Of a stretch of DNA of 64,000 bases, positions 24,390 to 36,800 are shown one piece after another. A program made the position numbers and the translations under genes. A model generated the notes under the pieces. The model ran no database searches. It was not told where the DNA came from and saw only the letters and a list, made by a program, of their open reading frames with translations. How positions within the stretch are numbered: position 1 is the first letter of the stretch; each line of letters starts with the position of its first letter. Source of the stretch: Selenia dentaria (Eukaryota; Arthropoda; Insecta; Lepidoptera; Geometridae); NCBI GenBank assembly GCA_917880725.1, contig OU862886.1, positions 17,700,501-17,764,500 on the forward strand, in the 5' to 3' direction.

Positions 24390-26178
24390 CGCACTGTTCA
24401 GTGATACTTTTCTTTATTAATGCATACCAAAGACAGCTTCTTGGAGTCTCTCCGGATAGCAGCTCGGAGAGCCACTCAGGACAGCAGCTCGGAGAGCTGC
24501 ACGGCGCAGCAGCTTGGGCCATCGTCAGTCAGATATTCTTCTATAACACACAAAAAGTATCACGGTAGCGTCTTAAAACATTAGCATTACCTTCTTCAGT
24601 GTGACAACTAATAAGATTCAATGATTTATGAGCATGAGCTATAAATAAAAAACGCTAGCTCCTGTGCCACCGGCGCAGGCATGTATGTACATAAGCGTCC
24701 ATGGCAAAGGATCTTGTAGCAATGCCTATTCAAAACAAATAGCTTCAGACATAAAAAACAATATGTAAGTAATAGTTAAAAACAAATGAACGTGTTAATA
24801 TCTGTCGACGTACTACGATTAAATTCTGGACTTCCATCACCCGCACCACATTATGCAATGAAAACAAAGAAAAACATTCCATGCCTTACGTACATCTCAC
24901 TCGCACAGTTCAGTGATATTTTTCTTTATTAATGCATACCAAAGACAGCTTCTTGGAGTCTCTCCGGATAGCAGCTCGGAGAGCCGCTCAGGACAGCAGC
25001 TCGGAGAGCCACTCAGGACAGCAGCTCGGAGAGCTGCACGGCGCAGCAGCTTGGGCCATCGTCAGTCAGATATTCTTCTATAACACACAAAAAGTATCAC
25101 GGTAGCGTCTTAAAACATTAGCATTACTTTCTTCAGTGTGACAACTGATAAGATTCAATGATTTATGAGCATGAGCTATAAATAAAAAAAGCTAGCTCCT
25201 ATCCCACCGGCGCAGGCATGTATGTACATAAGCGTCCATGGCAAAGGATCTTGTAGCAATGCCTATTTAAAAAAAAAAGCTTCAGGCATAAAAAACAATA
25301 GGTAAGTAATAGTTAAAAACAAATGAATGTGTTAATATCTGTCGACGTACTACTATTAAATTCTGGACTTCCATCACCCGCACCACATTATGCAATGAAA
25401 ACAAAGAAAAACATTCCATGCCTTACATACATCTCACTCGTACAGTTCAGTGATATTTTTCTTCATTAATGCATACCAAAGACAGCTTCTTGTAGTCTCT
25501 CCGGATAGCAGCTCGGAGAGCCGCTCAGGACAGCAGCTCGGAGAGCCACTCAGGACAGCAGCTCGGAGAGATGCACGGCGCAGCAGCTTGGGCCATCGTC
25601 AGTCAGATATTCTTCTATAACACACAAAAAGTATCACGGTAGCGTCTTAAAACATTAGCATTACTTTCTTCAGTGTGACAACTGATAAGATTCAATGATT
25701 TATGAGCATGAGCTATAAATAAAAAAAGCTAGCTCCTATCCCACCGGCGCAGGCATGTATGTTCATAAGCGTCTATGGCAAAGGTTCTTGTAGCCATGCC
25801 TATTCAAAACAAATAGCTTCAGGCATAAAAAACAATAGGTAAGTAATAGTTAAAAACAAATGAATGTGTTAATATCTGTCGACGTACTACGATTAAATTC
25901 TGGACTTCCATCACCCGCACCACATTATGCAATGAAAACAAAGAAAAACATTCCATGCCTTACGTACATCTCACTCGCACAGTTCAGTGATATTTTTCTT
26001 TATTAATGCATACCAAAGACAGCTTCTTGGAGTCTCTCCGGATAGCAGCTCGGAGAGCCGCTCAGGACAGCAGCTCGGAGAGCCACTCAGGACAACAGCT
26101 CGGAGAGCTGCACAGCGCAACAGCTTGGGCCGTCGTCAGTCAGATATTCTTCTATAACACACAAAAAGTATCACGGTA
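24390..26178 (+). repeat. Satellite array, segment C (+ strand)
   Basis: The monomer cut by the BEL/Pao insertion resumes here with GTTCAGTGATA, followed by about three more monomers in + orientation (landmarks near 24806, 25342, 25878). The first resumed monomer has only two 25-bp core units instead of three. The segment ends abruptly after AGTATCACGGTA at 26178. Confidence 0.95.
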
Positions 26179-26186
26179 TAACGAGT

Positions 26187-27438
26187 GTGATGTACGTAAG
26201 GCATGGAATGTTTTTCTTTGTTTTTATTGCATAGTGTGGTGCAGGTGATGGAAGTCCAGAATTTAATCGTAGTACGTCGACAGATATTAACACATTCATT
26301 TGTTTTTAACTATTACTTACATATTATTTTTTATGTCTGAAGCTATTTGTTTTGAATAGGCATTGCTACAAGAACCTTTGCCATGGACGCTTATGTACAT
26401 TCATGCCTGCGCCGGTGGCACAGGAGCTAGCGTTATTTATTTATAGCTCATGTGAGTTTTTTTTTTATTTATTAATCATTGATTCTTATTAGTTGTCACA
26501 CTGAAGAAAGTAATGCTTATGTTTTAAGACGCTACCGTGATACTTTTTGTGTGTTATAGAAGAATATCTGACTGACGATGGCCAAAGCTGCTGCGCCGTG
26601 CAGCTTTCCGAGCCGCTGTCCTGAGTGGCTCTCTAAGCTGCTGTCCTGAGTGGCTCTCCGAGCTGCTGTCCTGAGCGGCTCTCCGAGCTGCTATCCGGAG
26701 AGGCTCTCCGAGAAGCTGTCTTTGGTATGCATTAATAATGAAAAATATCACTAAACTGTGCGAGTGAGATGTATGTAAGGCATGGAATGTTTTTCTTTGT
26801 TTTTATTGCATAGTGTGGTGCGGGTGATGGAAGTCCAGAATTTTATCTTAGTACGTCGACAGATATTAACACATTCATTTATTTTTAACTATTACTCACC
26901 TATTGTTTTTTATGTCTGAAGCTATTTGTTTTGAATAGGCATTGCTACAAGAACCTTTGGCATGGACGCTTATGTACATACATGACTGCGCCGGTGGCAC
27001 AGGAGCTAGCCTTTTTTATTTATAGCTTATGCTCATAAATCATTGAATCTTATTAGTTGTCACACTGATGAAAGTAATGCTAATGTTTTAAGACGCTACC
27101 GTGATACTTTTTGTGTGTTATAGAAGAATATCTGACAGACGATGGCCCAAGCTGCTACGCCGTGCAGCTCTCCGAGCTGCTGTCCTGAGTGGTTCTCCGA
27201 GCTGCTGTACTGAGCGGCTCTCCGAGCTGCTATCCGGAGAGGCTCTCCGAGAAGCTGTCTTTGGTATGCATTAATAAAGAAAAATATCACTAAACTGTGC
27301 GAGTGAGATGTATGTAAGGCATGGATTGTTTTTATTTGTTTTCATTGCATAGTGTGGTGCGGGTGATGGAAGTCCAGAATTTTGTCGTAGTACGTCGACA
27401 GATATTAACACAATCATTTGTTTTTAACTATTACTCAC
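26187..27438 (-). repeat. Satellite array, segment D (inverted orientation)
   Basis: From 26187 the same monomer reads on the minus strand (CATGCCTTACGTACATC appears as its reverse complement at 26191-26207). About 2.3 monomers are visible. They are more diverged than the + strand copies, with extra T-runs at 26457-26467. The strand switch involves about 8 bp of non-monomer sequence. Confidence 0.94.
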
Positions 27439-29577
27439 TGTAACACCGTAAAATCGTTATATAATTTGGCCTTCGTTTGGAATCACCTTTACCTAAGGTG
27501 TTGCCATTAATATATAAATTGGCAAAAAGTAATTCATCGACTGGCAATATTATTGCAAGAGGAGGGGATCATTCTAACCTACGTGGACCGTACACTTATG
27601 ATAGCCACGGGAGGTTCCAAATTTTTTTTGGCCGCTGCTAAATTTTCAGATTGAAGCAGTCGCCGACTACTAATTTGGTGAGTTTCAATAACCCTTGAAG
27701 GATTGGTCTAATTTCATGAGACTTTCTAATAACTCTGCAAAGTGATCATCATCTGATAACGTATTTTTTCAGGGTTCAACTACGCCTATTGCGTTATTTC
27801 GCACTAAGATGAGCTCGGTCATGCAATTTACTTCAACTGGGCTCCGGCTCTAATAATTGGTAAGAAAAGTTACTATTTCTAACCGTAATTTTAACTGAAC
27901 GAGTCACGTACCGCGATTTTATTTTGAGGTTATCGACAGTTTCTGACTTCCTAAGTTTGGCTTTTCCAGGACTTGTTCCCCACAACAAAGGAGAAGGTGT
28001 GGATCAAGCTGCAGATCTACCCTAGGATAGTACCAGGTACCTACCCCACCTATTACTCTTTTCGTTTGGTTATGAATTCACGTTGGAAATTTTGTTAGTC
28101 TAATAGTCTAATCTATAGTCGGTATAAGGTATAAATTCTTACTTTTTGTTATATTAGTGTACTTAAGCATCATGCAAGTAATCATGTTTTAACGTTCTTA
28201 TGAGCTATCTGGTGCTTCCTGATGTGAAATCCAGGCTTAAATAGCTGTATATTTAGTGAAACATTACATTTTAGATAAATTCCTACCTTTTTTTATATTG
28301 GTGTACTTAAGCATCTAAATGGCTAAGTAATCATGCTATAACGTTCTCATAAGCTATCTGGTGCTTCCTGATGTGAAATCCAGGCTTAAATAACTTCATA
28401 TTTAGTGAAAAGTCACATTTTAGATAAATTCTTATCTTTTGTTATTTTAGTGTACTTAAGCATCTAAATGGCTAAGTAATCATGCTATAACGTTTTCATA
28501 AGCTATCTGGTGCTTCCTGATGTGAAATCCATGCTTAAATAGCTTTATATTTAGTGAAAAGTCACAGTTTAGATAAATTCTTACCTTTTGTTATATTAGT
28601 GTACTTAAGCATCTAAATGGCTAAGTAATCATGCTATAACGTTCTCATAAGCTATCTGGTGCTTCCTGATGTAAAATCCAGGCTTAAATAACTTTATATT
28701 TAGTGAAAAGTTACATTTTAGATAAATTCTTACTTTTTGTTATATAAGTGTACTTAAGCTACTAAATGGCCAAGTAACCATGCTCTAACGTTTTCCTGAG
28801 TTATTTAGTGCTTCCTGTTGTAAAATCCATGCGTTAATATGTTTTAGTAAAAAGTTACCTTTAAATAAATAAATTCTTGCATTTCGTTATACCGCCATTT
28901 AGCCCGTCGACGCGCTCTCATATGCTATTTAGTCCTTCTTAAAGCCGACATTGTTGTAATGATTTAAGTATTATTGTAAAAGAAATCTGTATTTTGAATA
29001 TAATTATTGTAGGTAATAGAAATAACTAGCCTGCTGTCGTCCTTACCCTTCTATAACTTATATAGTGTCGTCGGTCGAATGCTACGAATTTAGTTTGTAT
29101 ACTGTATTTCAAAAGAACTAGAAGTGTGGCTGAAGCTACTACGGATAATACCACATCACGTACCTTATGTGTACCTAATGTCTGGTATTACCTCAATTCC
29201 AGGGCTGGCAAGAACTTGCAGGACACCTTCTTCTTCTACTTCTTCTCTATTTCGTCACCTGCCTCTACATTGGTGCACGTTCTTCCACATTACCCCGGGG
29301 GACTACCTCTGCTGGTGCCATCACCTTTTCCGGAAAACCTTAAGTATCGACTTTGTTCCTAGATATTGGAGTGTCGACGTTTAAATTAGAACCAAGGTAT
29401 TATAACTAAATTGTATAGGTACTCACTCTGGAGACCGAGTATTGTATCTAGCTTTAAGATAGAATTAAGATAGATAACTCAAGCAACCAACGTTAATGAA
29501 TTTTGTAATCTAACCTCGATTAATTAAAAATATGCGTAAAGTGGACGGAGGAAATTTTATTATTACAATGGCGCCCA
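27439..29577 (+). mobile_element. Orphan long LTR of a retrotransposon
   Basis: A 2139-bp segment that starts TGTAACACCG and ends TTACA, i.e. with the inverted TGTAA/TTACA ends typical of LTRs. One base later comes a primer-site-like TGGCGCCCAGAACAGGGA. Only about 175 bp of possible internal sequence follow before satellite resumes, so the rest of the element has been lost. The segment contains five 149-bp tandem repeats. It has short open frames at 29124-29384 but no recognised protein. The family is unresolved; a gypsy-type element is a reasonable guess from the primer site. Confidence 0.7.
28112..28885 (+). repeat. Five tandem 149-bp repeats inside the long LTR
   Basis: The marker GGTGCTTCCT (or its one-base variant) occurs at 28211, 28360, 28509, 28658 and 28807, exactly 149 bp apart each time. 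The unit includes TAAATTCTTACCTTTTGTTA and GTGTACTTAAGCATC. The first and fifth copies are more diverged than the middle three, as in a tandem array maintained by internal exchange. Confidence 0.93.
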
Positions 29578-29578
29578 G

Positions 29579-29596
29579 AACAGGGAAGTTGGTTCA
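29579..29596 (+). other. Primer-binding site candidate (tRNA-Lys-like)
   Basis: TGGCGCCCAGAACAGGGA lies one base after the LTR end TTACA. It resembles the lysine-tRNA primer sites of retroviruses and some gypsy elements, with one extra A. It sets the orientation of the LTR as + and marks it as a 5' LTR. Confidence 0.6.
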
Positions 29597-29752
29597 TTGA
29601 TGTTATTGGTCTTTCGCTCAATGATGTACTGAGCCAAGTGCCTTAATTAAAAACAAAAGAATTTCGTTTTGTTACTGTTAATAGTTATATATAGTACATA
29701 GTTAATATTTACCTAAATATTTTATATTATTTACTCTCCCTAATTTATTTTA
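29597..29752 (+). other. Stub of retrotransposon leader
   Basis: AT-rich sequence between the primer site and the resumption of satellite. No open frame of note. Probably the first part of the element's internal region, cut off by rearrangement. Confidence 0.4.
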
Positions 29753-30928
29753 CTCTCCGAGCTGCTGTCCTGAGTGGCTCTCCGAGCTGCTGTACTGAGC
29801 TGTCTTTGGTATGCATTAATAAAGAAAAATATCACTAAACTGTGCGAGTGAGATGTATGTACTCGTAAGACATGGAATGTTTTTCTTTGTTTTCATTGCA
29901 TAGTGTGGTGAGGGTGACGGAAGTCCAGAATTTTATCGTAGTACGTCGACAGATATTAACACATTCATTTGTTTTTAACTATTACTCACCTATTGTTTTT
30001 TATGTCTGAAGCTATTTGTTTTGAATAGGCATTGCTACAAGAACCTTTGCCATGGACGCTTATGTACATACATGCCTGCGCCGGTGGCACAGGAGCTAGC
30101 CTTTTTTATTTATAGCTCATGCTCATAAATCATTGAATCTTATTAGTTGTCACACTGAAGAAAGTAATGCTAGTGTTTTAAGACGCTACCGTGATACTTT
30201 TTGTGTGTTATAGAAGAATATCTGACTGACGATGGCTCAAGCTGCTGCGCTGTGCAGCTTTCCGAGCCGCTGCCCTGAGTGGCTCTCCGAGCTGCTGTCC
30301 TGAGTGGCTCTCCGAGCTGCTGTCCTGAGCGGCTCTCCGAGCTGCTATCCGGAGAGGCTCTCCGAGAAGCTGTCTTTGGTATGCATTAATAATGAAAGAT
30401 ATCACTAAACTATGCGAGTGAGATGTATGTAAGGCATGGAATGTTTTTCTTTGTTTTCATTGCATAGTGTGGTGCGGGTGATCGAAGTCCAGAATTTTAT
30501 CGTAGTACGTCGACAGATAGTAACACATTCATTTATTTTTAACTATTACTCACCTATTGTTTTTTATGTCTGAAGCTATTTGTTTTGAATAGGCATTGCA
30601 ACAAGAACCTTTGCCATGGACGCTTATGTACAAACATGCCTGCGCCGGTGGGATAGGAGCTAGCTTTTTTTATTTATAGCTCATGCTCATAAATCATTGA
30701 ACCTTATTAGTTGTCACACTGAAGAAAGTAATGCTAATGTTTTAAGACGCTACCGTGATACTTTTTGTGTGTTATAGAAGAATATCTGACTGACGATGGC
30801 CCAAGCTGCTGCGCCGTGCAGCTCTCCGAGCTGCTGTCTTGAGTGGCTCTCCGAGCTGCTGTACTGAGCGGCTCTCCGAGCTGCTATCCGGAGAGGCTCT
30901 CCGAGAAGCTGTCTTTTGTATGCATTAA
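29753..30928 (-). repeat. Satellite array, segment E (inverted orientation)
   Basis: About two monomers on the minus strand. It starts inside the GC-rich core (CTCTCCGAGCTGCTG), not at the point where segment D stopped. The intervening LTR is therefore not a clean insertion: at least part of a monomer was lost or rearranged. Confidence 0.93.
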
Positions 30929-31629
30929 TTTATTTATTTATTTAATTACAAAATCCACAGATCTTAAAAATATCTTAAATACGCTTCTTAGTTGTAACTT
31001 ACATCCAATTACGGATTTACTTTTTATAAATATTACAAATAGAGCATTTTCAGTACCTCAGATTAAAGAGACTTTACAATTTTGTTACACGGAATTACAT
31101 AAAAATAAAAAATAAAAAATGGTAATCGTGATTTTTACACAAAGATCAATATGATTATAGTAGGTACTGCTCATAAGATACACTTGCTGCGCCGTACGCT
31201 TAATTACAGCGTAAGACTTAGCGTTTCATGCGTGCGTGAGGGATCGCGCGTTTGTGTGTGTGTGAGTGCGTGTGTGTGTGTGAGTATGTGTGTGTGTGTG
31301 CGTGTGTCTATATGATAGGCTATGTGTTATGTTCTATGTACTGTTCTTAATAATGCCGATAATACTGTTTTTAAACTTAATTTTTTGACTGTGGAAAATA
31401 TCAACTGAGCTGAAACGTTTGTTATAAACATTTTGACCTCTATATATAATAGAATTTTGATAATAGTTAGTACGTGCGCGTGGGAGACTAAACAATGGAG
31501 TGTGCCTAGTGTGGATGGATGGCGCGCTGAGCCACAGAACCTGCTGAGTGAGCTCAGGGCTGTCGATTACACCGTGAATCGCATTATGTAGAAATGACAT
31601 TTCTAAAAGGCATCGCTTATCTTTCAGTG
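30929..31629. other. Non-satellite spacer
   Basis: Unique-looking AT-rich sequence between two satellite segments, beginning with TTTATTTATTTATTTA. It contains a GT-rich microsatellite at 31248-31312. A 90-codon frame running from satellite into this spacer (30843-31115, +) has no recognisable domain and is not called a gene. Confidence 0.6.
31248..31312 (+). repeat. (GT)n microsatellite, interrupted
   Basis: TGTGTGTGTG runs broken by AGTGCG, AGTA and GCG. Confidence 0.9.
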
Positions 31630-32290
31630 CTAATATGTTATGGGATAAGACGCTACCGTGATACTTTTTGTGTGTTATAGAAGAATATCTGACTGACGAT
31701 GGCCTAAGCTGCTGTCCTGAGCGGCTCTCCGAGCTGCTATCCGGAGAGGCTCTACGAGAAGCTGTATTTGATATGCATTAATAATGAAAGATATCACTAA
31801 ACTATGCGAGTGAGATGTATGTAAGGCATGGAATGTTTTTCTTTGTTTTCATTGCATAGTGTGGTGCGGGTGATGGAAGTCCAGAATTTTATCGTAGTAC
31901 GTCGACAGATATTAAAACATTCATTTATTTTAAACTATTACTCACCTATTGTTTTTTATGTCTGAAGCTATTTGTTTTGAATAGGCATTGCTACAAGAAC
32001 CTTTGCCATGGACGCTTATGTACATACATGCCTGCGCCAGTGGCATAGGAGCTAGCTTTTTTTATTTATAGCTCATGCTCATAAATCATTGAATCTTATT
32101 AGTTGTCACACTGAAGAAAGTAATGCTAATGTTTTAAGACGCTACCGTGATACTTTTTGTGTGTTATAGAAGAATATCTGACTGACGATGGCCCAAGCTG
32201 CTGCGCCGTGCAGCTCTCCGAGCTGCTGTCCTGAGTGGCTCTCCGAGCTGCTGTACTGAGCGGCTCTCCGAGCTGCTATACGGAGAGGCT
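31630..32290 (-). repeat. Satellite array, segment F (inverted, last copy)
   Basis: The last satellite remnant. It includes two GC-rich cores: a shortened one at 31700-31760 and a second at 32190-32290, separated by the AT-rich part of the monomer. It ends at CGGAGAGGCT (32290), where unrelated sequence begins. Confidence 0.92.
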
Positions 32291-32637
32291 TGATCGTGCG
32301 CACAACTGGACCAGCCGTCGCTCACGTCAAGGCTGACGTAATTGTCTTTTTCTGTGTCACAATTATCAACACTTTTCGAGTCAATTTTTCGCTTTAGATT
32401 GCTTATTTCAGTGAGAAGTACATCAAACTTACTGTTTCTACGATGGCGGCGACGTTTGCGCTTTTTGTCTTTGGGACGTTTCTTACGTTTTTCACCCGAT
32501 GAAGAGCTGGATGTCGAAGACGACCGACTCGAGTCAGATGATGAAGAGCTTGATCTTGACACTGCTTTTCTTTTTCTTCAATCCAAAAGTGGCACAGCGC
32601 ATCCTTCCTCGGTCCTAGTGGACGGATTGTCATCCAT
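32291..32637 (-). pseudogene. N-terminal fragment of a Ser-rich and Lys/Arg-rich retroelement-type ORF
   Basis: On the minus strand an ATG at 32637-32635 opens a frame. An in-frame TGA (about 32580) stops it after 19 codons, and the same frame then stays open into the satellite. The downstream part is a serine-rich stretch (SRSSSSSSDSS), then a basic block (KRKKRPKDKKRKRRRHRR), then a short possible coiled coil (VLLTEISNLKRKI). The last codons are satellite sequence, so the true C-terminus is lost. Ser-rich and basic N-termini occur in the first ORF of several LTR and DIRS-type retroelements; the family here is not recognised. Confidence 0.5.
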
Positions 32638-33204
32638 TTTACACAGGTTTATCTAGATAAAATGGAATCTGAAAGCTAAAAATATTTTTTAAAAATCGAA
32701 CGGTAACACCGTTAAGACAAAGAAAAATCGTTATACGTACCTTCGTATGAATTATAAGGTTTCAACTTTATAATTTACTAATTCTCGCTTGCTAGATCTA
32801 TTGGTGAGAGTCCTAGGGACCAACTTCACCAGCCAAGAAACGGGACGCTAATGAAGGAAAATCGAACTGAACATAACCAATTCGACTACCATGATGGCGG
32901 TAGGACGTGACGTCAGACGGTGGATACTAAAAAGTGTAAAAACGATGATTGGACGGACGAAAGAACTCGCTTGATCGACTCGGAAACGAATGTCGCTTAT
33001 CTCATGTTTAATAAGGTTTTCAAATAACGGTCAAGCTATTTAATACAGCTGTTAAATGTTGACTAATAGGATTTAATGCCATTATAACACGCGCTCGCGT
33101 CGAAAGCTTGCCAAAGGTGCCATCGCATTATTGCAGAAAAGACTCTAACCGATTATATCTACCTGAAGAAGTTCAAAACGTGAGTAATTTACATCGTATT
33201 TACA
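32638..33204. other. Probable retroelement flank with LTR-like start
   Basis: GTAACACCGTTAAG at 32703 followed by AATCGTTATA and CCTTCGT resembles the first 45 bp of the LTR at 27439 (TGTAACACCG, AATCGTTATA, CCTTCGTTTGG), with a small insertion. No matching end or primer site is seen. This suggests a second, diverged relative of that LTR. No gene is visible in the rest of the stretch. Confidence 0.4.
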
Positions 33205-33492
33205 ACAAGTAAATTTGAAAAATTTAATACCGACTTCCATTCTATTACTTTGGTAAAAATCAGTTATTGGAGAGTAACTTAAAAACTACTGCACCGTGTT
33301 TGATAAAATTTACGTGGGTGGTCCCACGTAACAATGGAATTAAAATTAACATTAAAATTAACATGGAAAGCACCAGCTTTTAAACAAAAAAAAAATAAAA
33401 ATTAAAGTCTCAGTCCAAAATTATGAGGCAACATAAAAAATACAGTCAAATTGAGTACCTCCGCCTTTTTGGAAATTGGTAGAAAACGAATG
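33205..33492 (-). repeat. Dispersed repeat, copy 1
   Basis: Shares ordered blocks with 58015-58265 in the same orientation: AATTTAATACCGACTTCCAT, CAGTTATTGGAG, GCACCAGCTTTTAAACAAAA and CAAATTGAGT. The reverse complement matches my recollection of a dispersed repeat common in lepidopteran introns. No coding capacity. Confidence 0.6.
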
Positions 33493-33539
33493 TGATCAGA
33501 GCGCAATTAAAGGAATGTCTTTTCAAGTATTTTGGACCT

Positions 33540-33800
33540 GGTTAAAAACTCGTATAACAATAATTTCACGTGCCTAAAAAAGATAAGTGTCTTATTTGTT
33601 GTAGTAAACATTATGAACAAAAAATAGAAGCAGATAAAGGAAAAATAGAAAAGCATATTAAAGAAAAACATGAGTCTTACAAGCGGTTTAAATATCATCA
33701 AAATTTACATATACAAGATAAAACTACAATATGTACAAGTTTCGATACCCAGAAGGTTCTAAATACCCCACATCCACACCAATCAATAATTATGGCATAA
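33540..33800 (+). pseudogene. Fragment of a transposon-type protein
   Basis: An open frame reading FHVPKKDKCLIC, then a lysine/glutamate-rich helix (KIEKHIKEKHESYKRFKYHQ) and SFDTQKVLNTPH. The PKKD-x-C-x-x-C pattern followed by a charged helix and a Gln-Lys-Val-Leu-x-x-Pro tail resembles parts of transposase-like proteins in insect genomes, but I cannot name the family. There is no proper start and the frame stops at 33798-33800, so it is a relic. Confidence 0.4.
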
Positions 33801-36800
33801 TATTATTACTTACTTTACATATACAAGGTTCAATGTAATTTACCAGAAAGTCCCGATCGACAAAATCTAAAATAAAGTCGTAAAACAATATTTGTTATTT
33901 AAATTACTTAAAGAGACTTGATCGAGTGACATATTTTTAATAACTTACTTCAGAATCTGACAACATCAACTCAAATTACCTCGAAACCTATTTGCTTATA
34001 ATAATTTCAGTGGCCAGTTCTAACATTTTTTTGTATTCAAAACGTTTTATTTCAACATACAACTTACAGAATAGTTCAGAAACAAACTGAGTGGCCCACA
34101 TCATGGCCTACTCACCAAAAAAATTAGTCTTACTTATGTAGTATGTATGTCTTTTATTTCACCTACTTTAAAGCATATAGGAATCATATATCAACTTAAT
34201 CTTTACTATCACATCATTCAGGTACAATGATTATATTTAACAAGCTACAAACATGTATAGAAATGATTTATCTGCTTTTTATTTACAATAATATCAGATA
34301 ATTTACTATGGGTGTTTTTAAAACTAGGATCATAATAACATTCACACTCATACCCCCATTAGAATTCCCCTGTGTCATGGAAGGCATGGTCACTTGTGAA
34401 AAACATTAATTTCCGGGCCAAATATGTCTGTCATTGCCAGGGATCAAACCTGGCAACCCTCTGTTCAAAGGTAGGGTCTAGCTAGGAAGGTAGAGTAACA
34501 TGGTGGCTCGTCATGTACCTATTTAATACAATATGAGTATGAGTTTACTTGTTTTATTGTTTACTAATCATCTATTAGTAATTATCTAATTAAAACTAAT
34601 ATGTATAGGTAGTTGTGGAAACATTTGAGGAAGGCCAACTTCAACACAATTATCGTTTTCCAATAACATCAGTTAGTTTTTCTCCTAACTCCGTCCCTCA
34701 AATCAAGCTGTCTCTGCATCTTGCTGGAAAACCTGCCATTCATTGTCAGCTTTCACAAATGCCTGCTTTGCAAGTTTCGATTGTGAGGCTGGGTCCTCCT
34801 GCGGCTTGAAAAGGATGTGGTACCAGTAGCTCTAGTGGTCCATTAGCAGGCTTGCTAAGGTCTCCATTTCCTGTAAAGTATAAGTAAGTATTAAGTATAC
34901 AAGGAACGTAATTTGTAATTTTAAAACAAAATACATGTAAGTAACTCATGTAGGTGATGACTATTATTATAGGTTTACTTTATCTCCCAGATTAAGAAGC
35001 GAAGGCTAAGGCCTATGTTATTGTAGGAATTAACGTTATTATTATGTTTTTACACAAGTACGTATGGAGGTTATGTATGGTTAGTATGTCTGAGAGAATC
35101 ACAATACAATAATCCCTGTTACTTTATTTTTCACATCGTCGTCGTGTATGATTAGAAAGCAACAGTACAGTAGAGATCGTTGTAGAAATAATGTAAGAAA
35201 ATTGATCAATAAACTAAATCGGGCTAAGTTACTAGTACTTACTAGTTCCATGAACTCCACCAGCATAAAAACATTTAGATGGGCTCATTCTCGCCATTTC
35301 TTGATTTAAAAAGAAACACTTAACTAGTTTTAATATAGGTACTATTTATTGTACCATGTACTTGTTACAAAACAAAATAAATATCTTCTTCATACAATTT
35401 TCTCTTTTTCTTCTTCTCTGCAAATACCAGTCGAAAGAGGAGCTGTCAGCTACGTATAATGAATATAAATTCGAAAGTAATGGACTTCACAGTAAGTAAT
35501 AAGTAAATTAAGCTTATTTTATTTTGTTGGTTTATATTGACGTCATACGCTCTCCTTCTTAAGTACGTTGATAGAAAAAGACAACATAATACGTGTGAAG
35601 CTAGTTCTTAGATAATGCCAACATAAAGAAATAACCAAATCGACACGAGACCCGCTAACGAGTATCGAATTGTCGAAAGCACCTTTTTAACGACTCATGG
35701 TGCCAATTAAATCAGCTCGCAATCGACGATCGTGTAGACGCTAGCGAGTATCGGCTATCGATGACGTTTTACGTTGCCAACTCATGGTAGAGCTACTGGC
35801 CTAGCATTGCATCCATATACTGTTCAAAACTTCTTACGACGAACCAAAAGTTTGGCAGTTCCTACCTCTGTCGTGTAAGTAAATTGTGGAATGCTTTGCC
35901 GGCGTACGTTTTATTATTTAAGTTCCTTTCATACAGTATAAAATTTATACAGTATTAAATTAAATACAGTATAAAATTTTAAGTAAGTAGGAAGGCATAC
36001 CTACTGAAAATTTACGACTACCACCCTCCAAATCGTGTTGAATACCAGTAAACTTCTTAAGTATTGCCAGATACGTCGAGCTGTCCTATCTGTTGTGTAT
36101 ACAACATGTTACTATATAATTTTTAGCCCTGTTATAAGCATGGTATTTACAGTTCATTTAACTACTAATGGGGGTCTTCAAGAGATGGCGGTACAATCTC
36201 ATTGTCTCCTATTTTGTTTATGTAGTCGTCATTCTTCTCCTTGGAGTATTTATTATTCTATGGGTCTGATCACAGAGTACTATTCTATATATGGGGTCTG
36301 ATTTATCTATGAAAAGGATTGGAGGAGAGTTTTGCTACTTTTGCATCCTAAAATTTTAATTTATCGTCAAGAACCTTAAACTACAAAAGTAAGAATGCAT
36401 AATATGTTATTCTAATTAATGGCGAAGAAAGTAAAGTTTTAATTCAGTGTTAATGGAAAAATATTGTGTCACAGTTATTACATAATCTACATTTGTTTTG
36501 GGGCGAATATTACCATATTATGTACGAATTTTCATAGTCACGCTCTCAATTTGGTTTTAAATGTATTAAATACGGGTTTTAACATCGATGTATTCAGTAT
36601 TACCGCCATGAAAAACGTTACCTTCAGCTGATTTTATAGGTTATATTTTTACTGGGCACGGAGGTAGGTAGAGTATACTGTATATCTATGTAACGTAATA
36701 GAACACAACGAACGCAAAACTGACCGCGTGAACGCGTGACCGCTCTCTGTTTGATAGCACATAGCACCCTGAAGGTGAAATAAAGTTCGAAGTTATTTAA

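Noticed and set aside
34700..34890. Open frames on both strands (for example minus-strand KLAKQAFVKADNEWQVFQQD)
   Set aside because: Two minus-strand frames and one + strand frame compete, an in-frame TAG lies just upstream and no splice structure is convincing. Left as unresolved non-coding or a small pseudogene.
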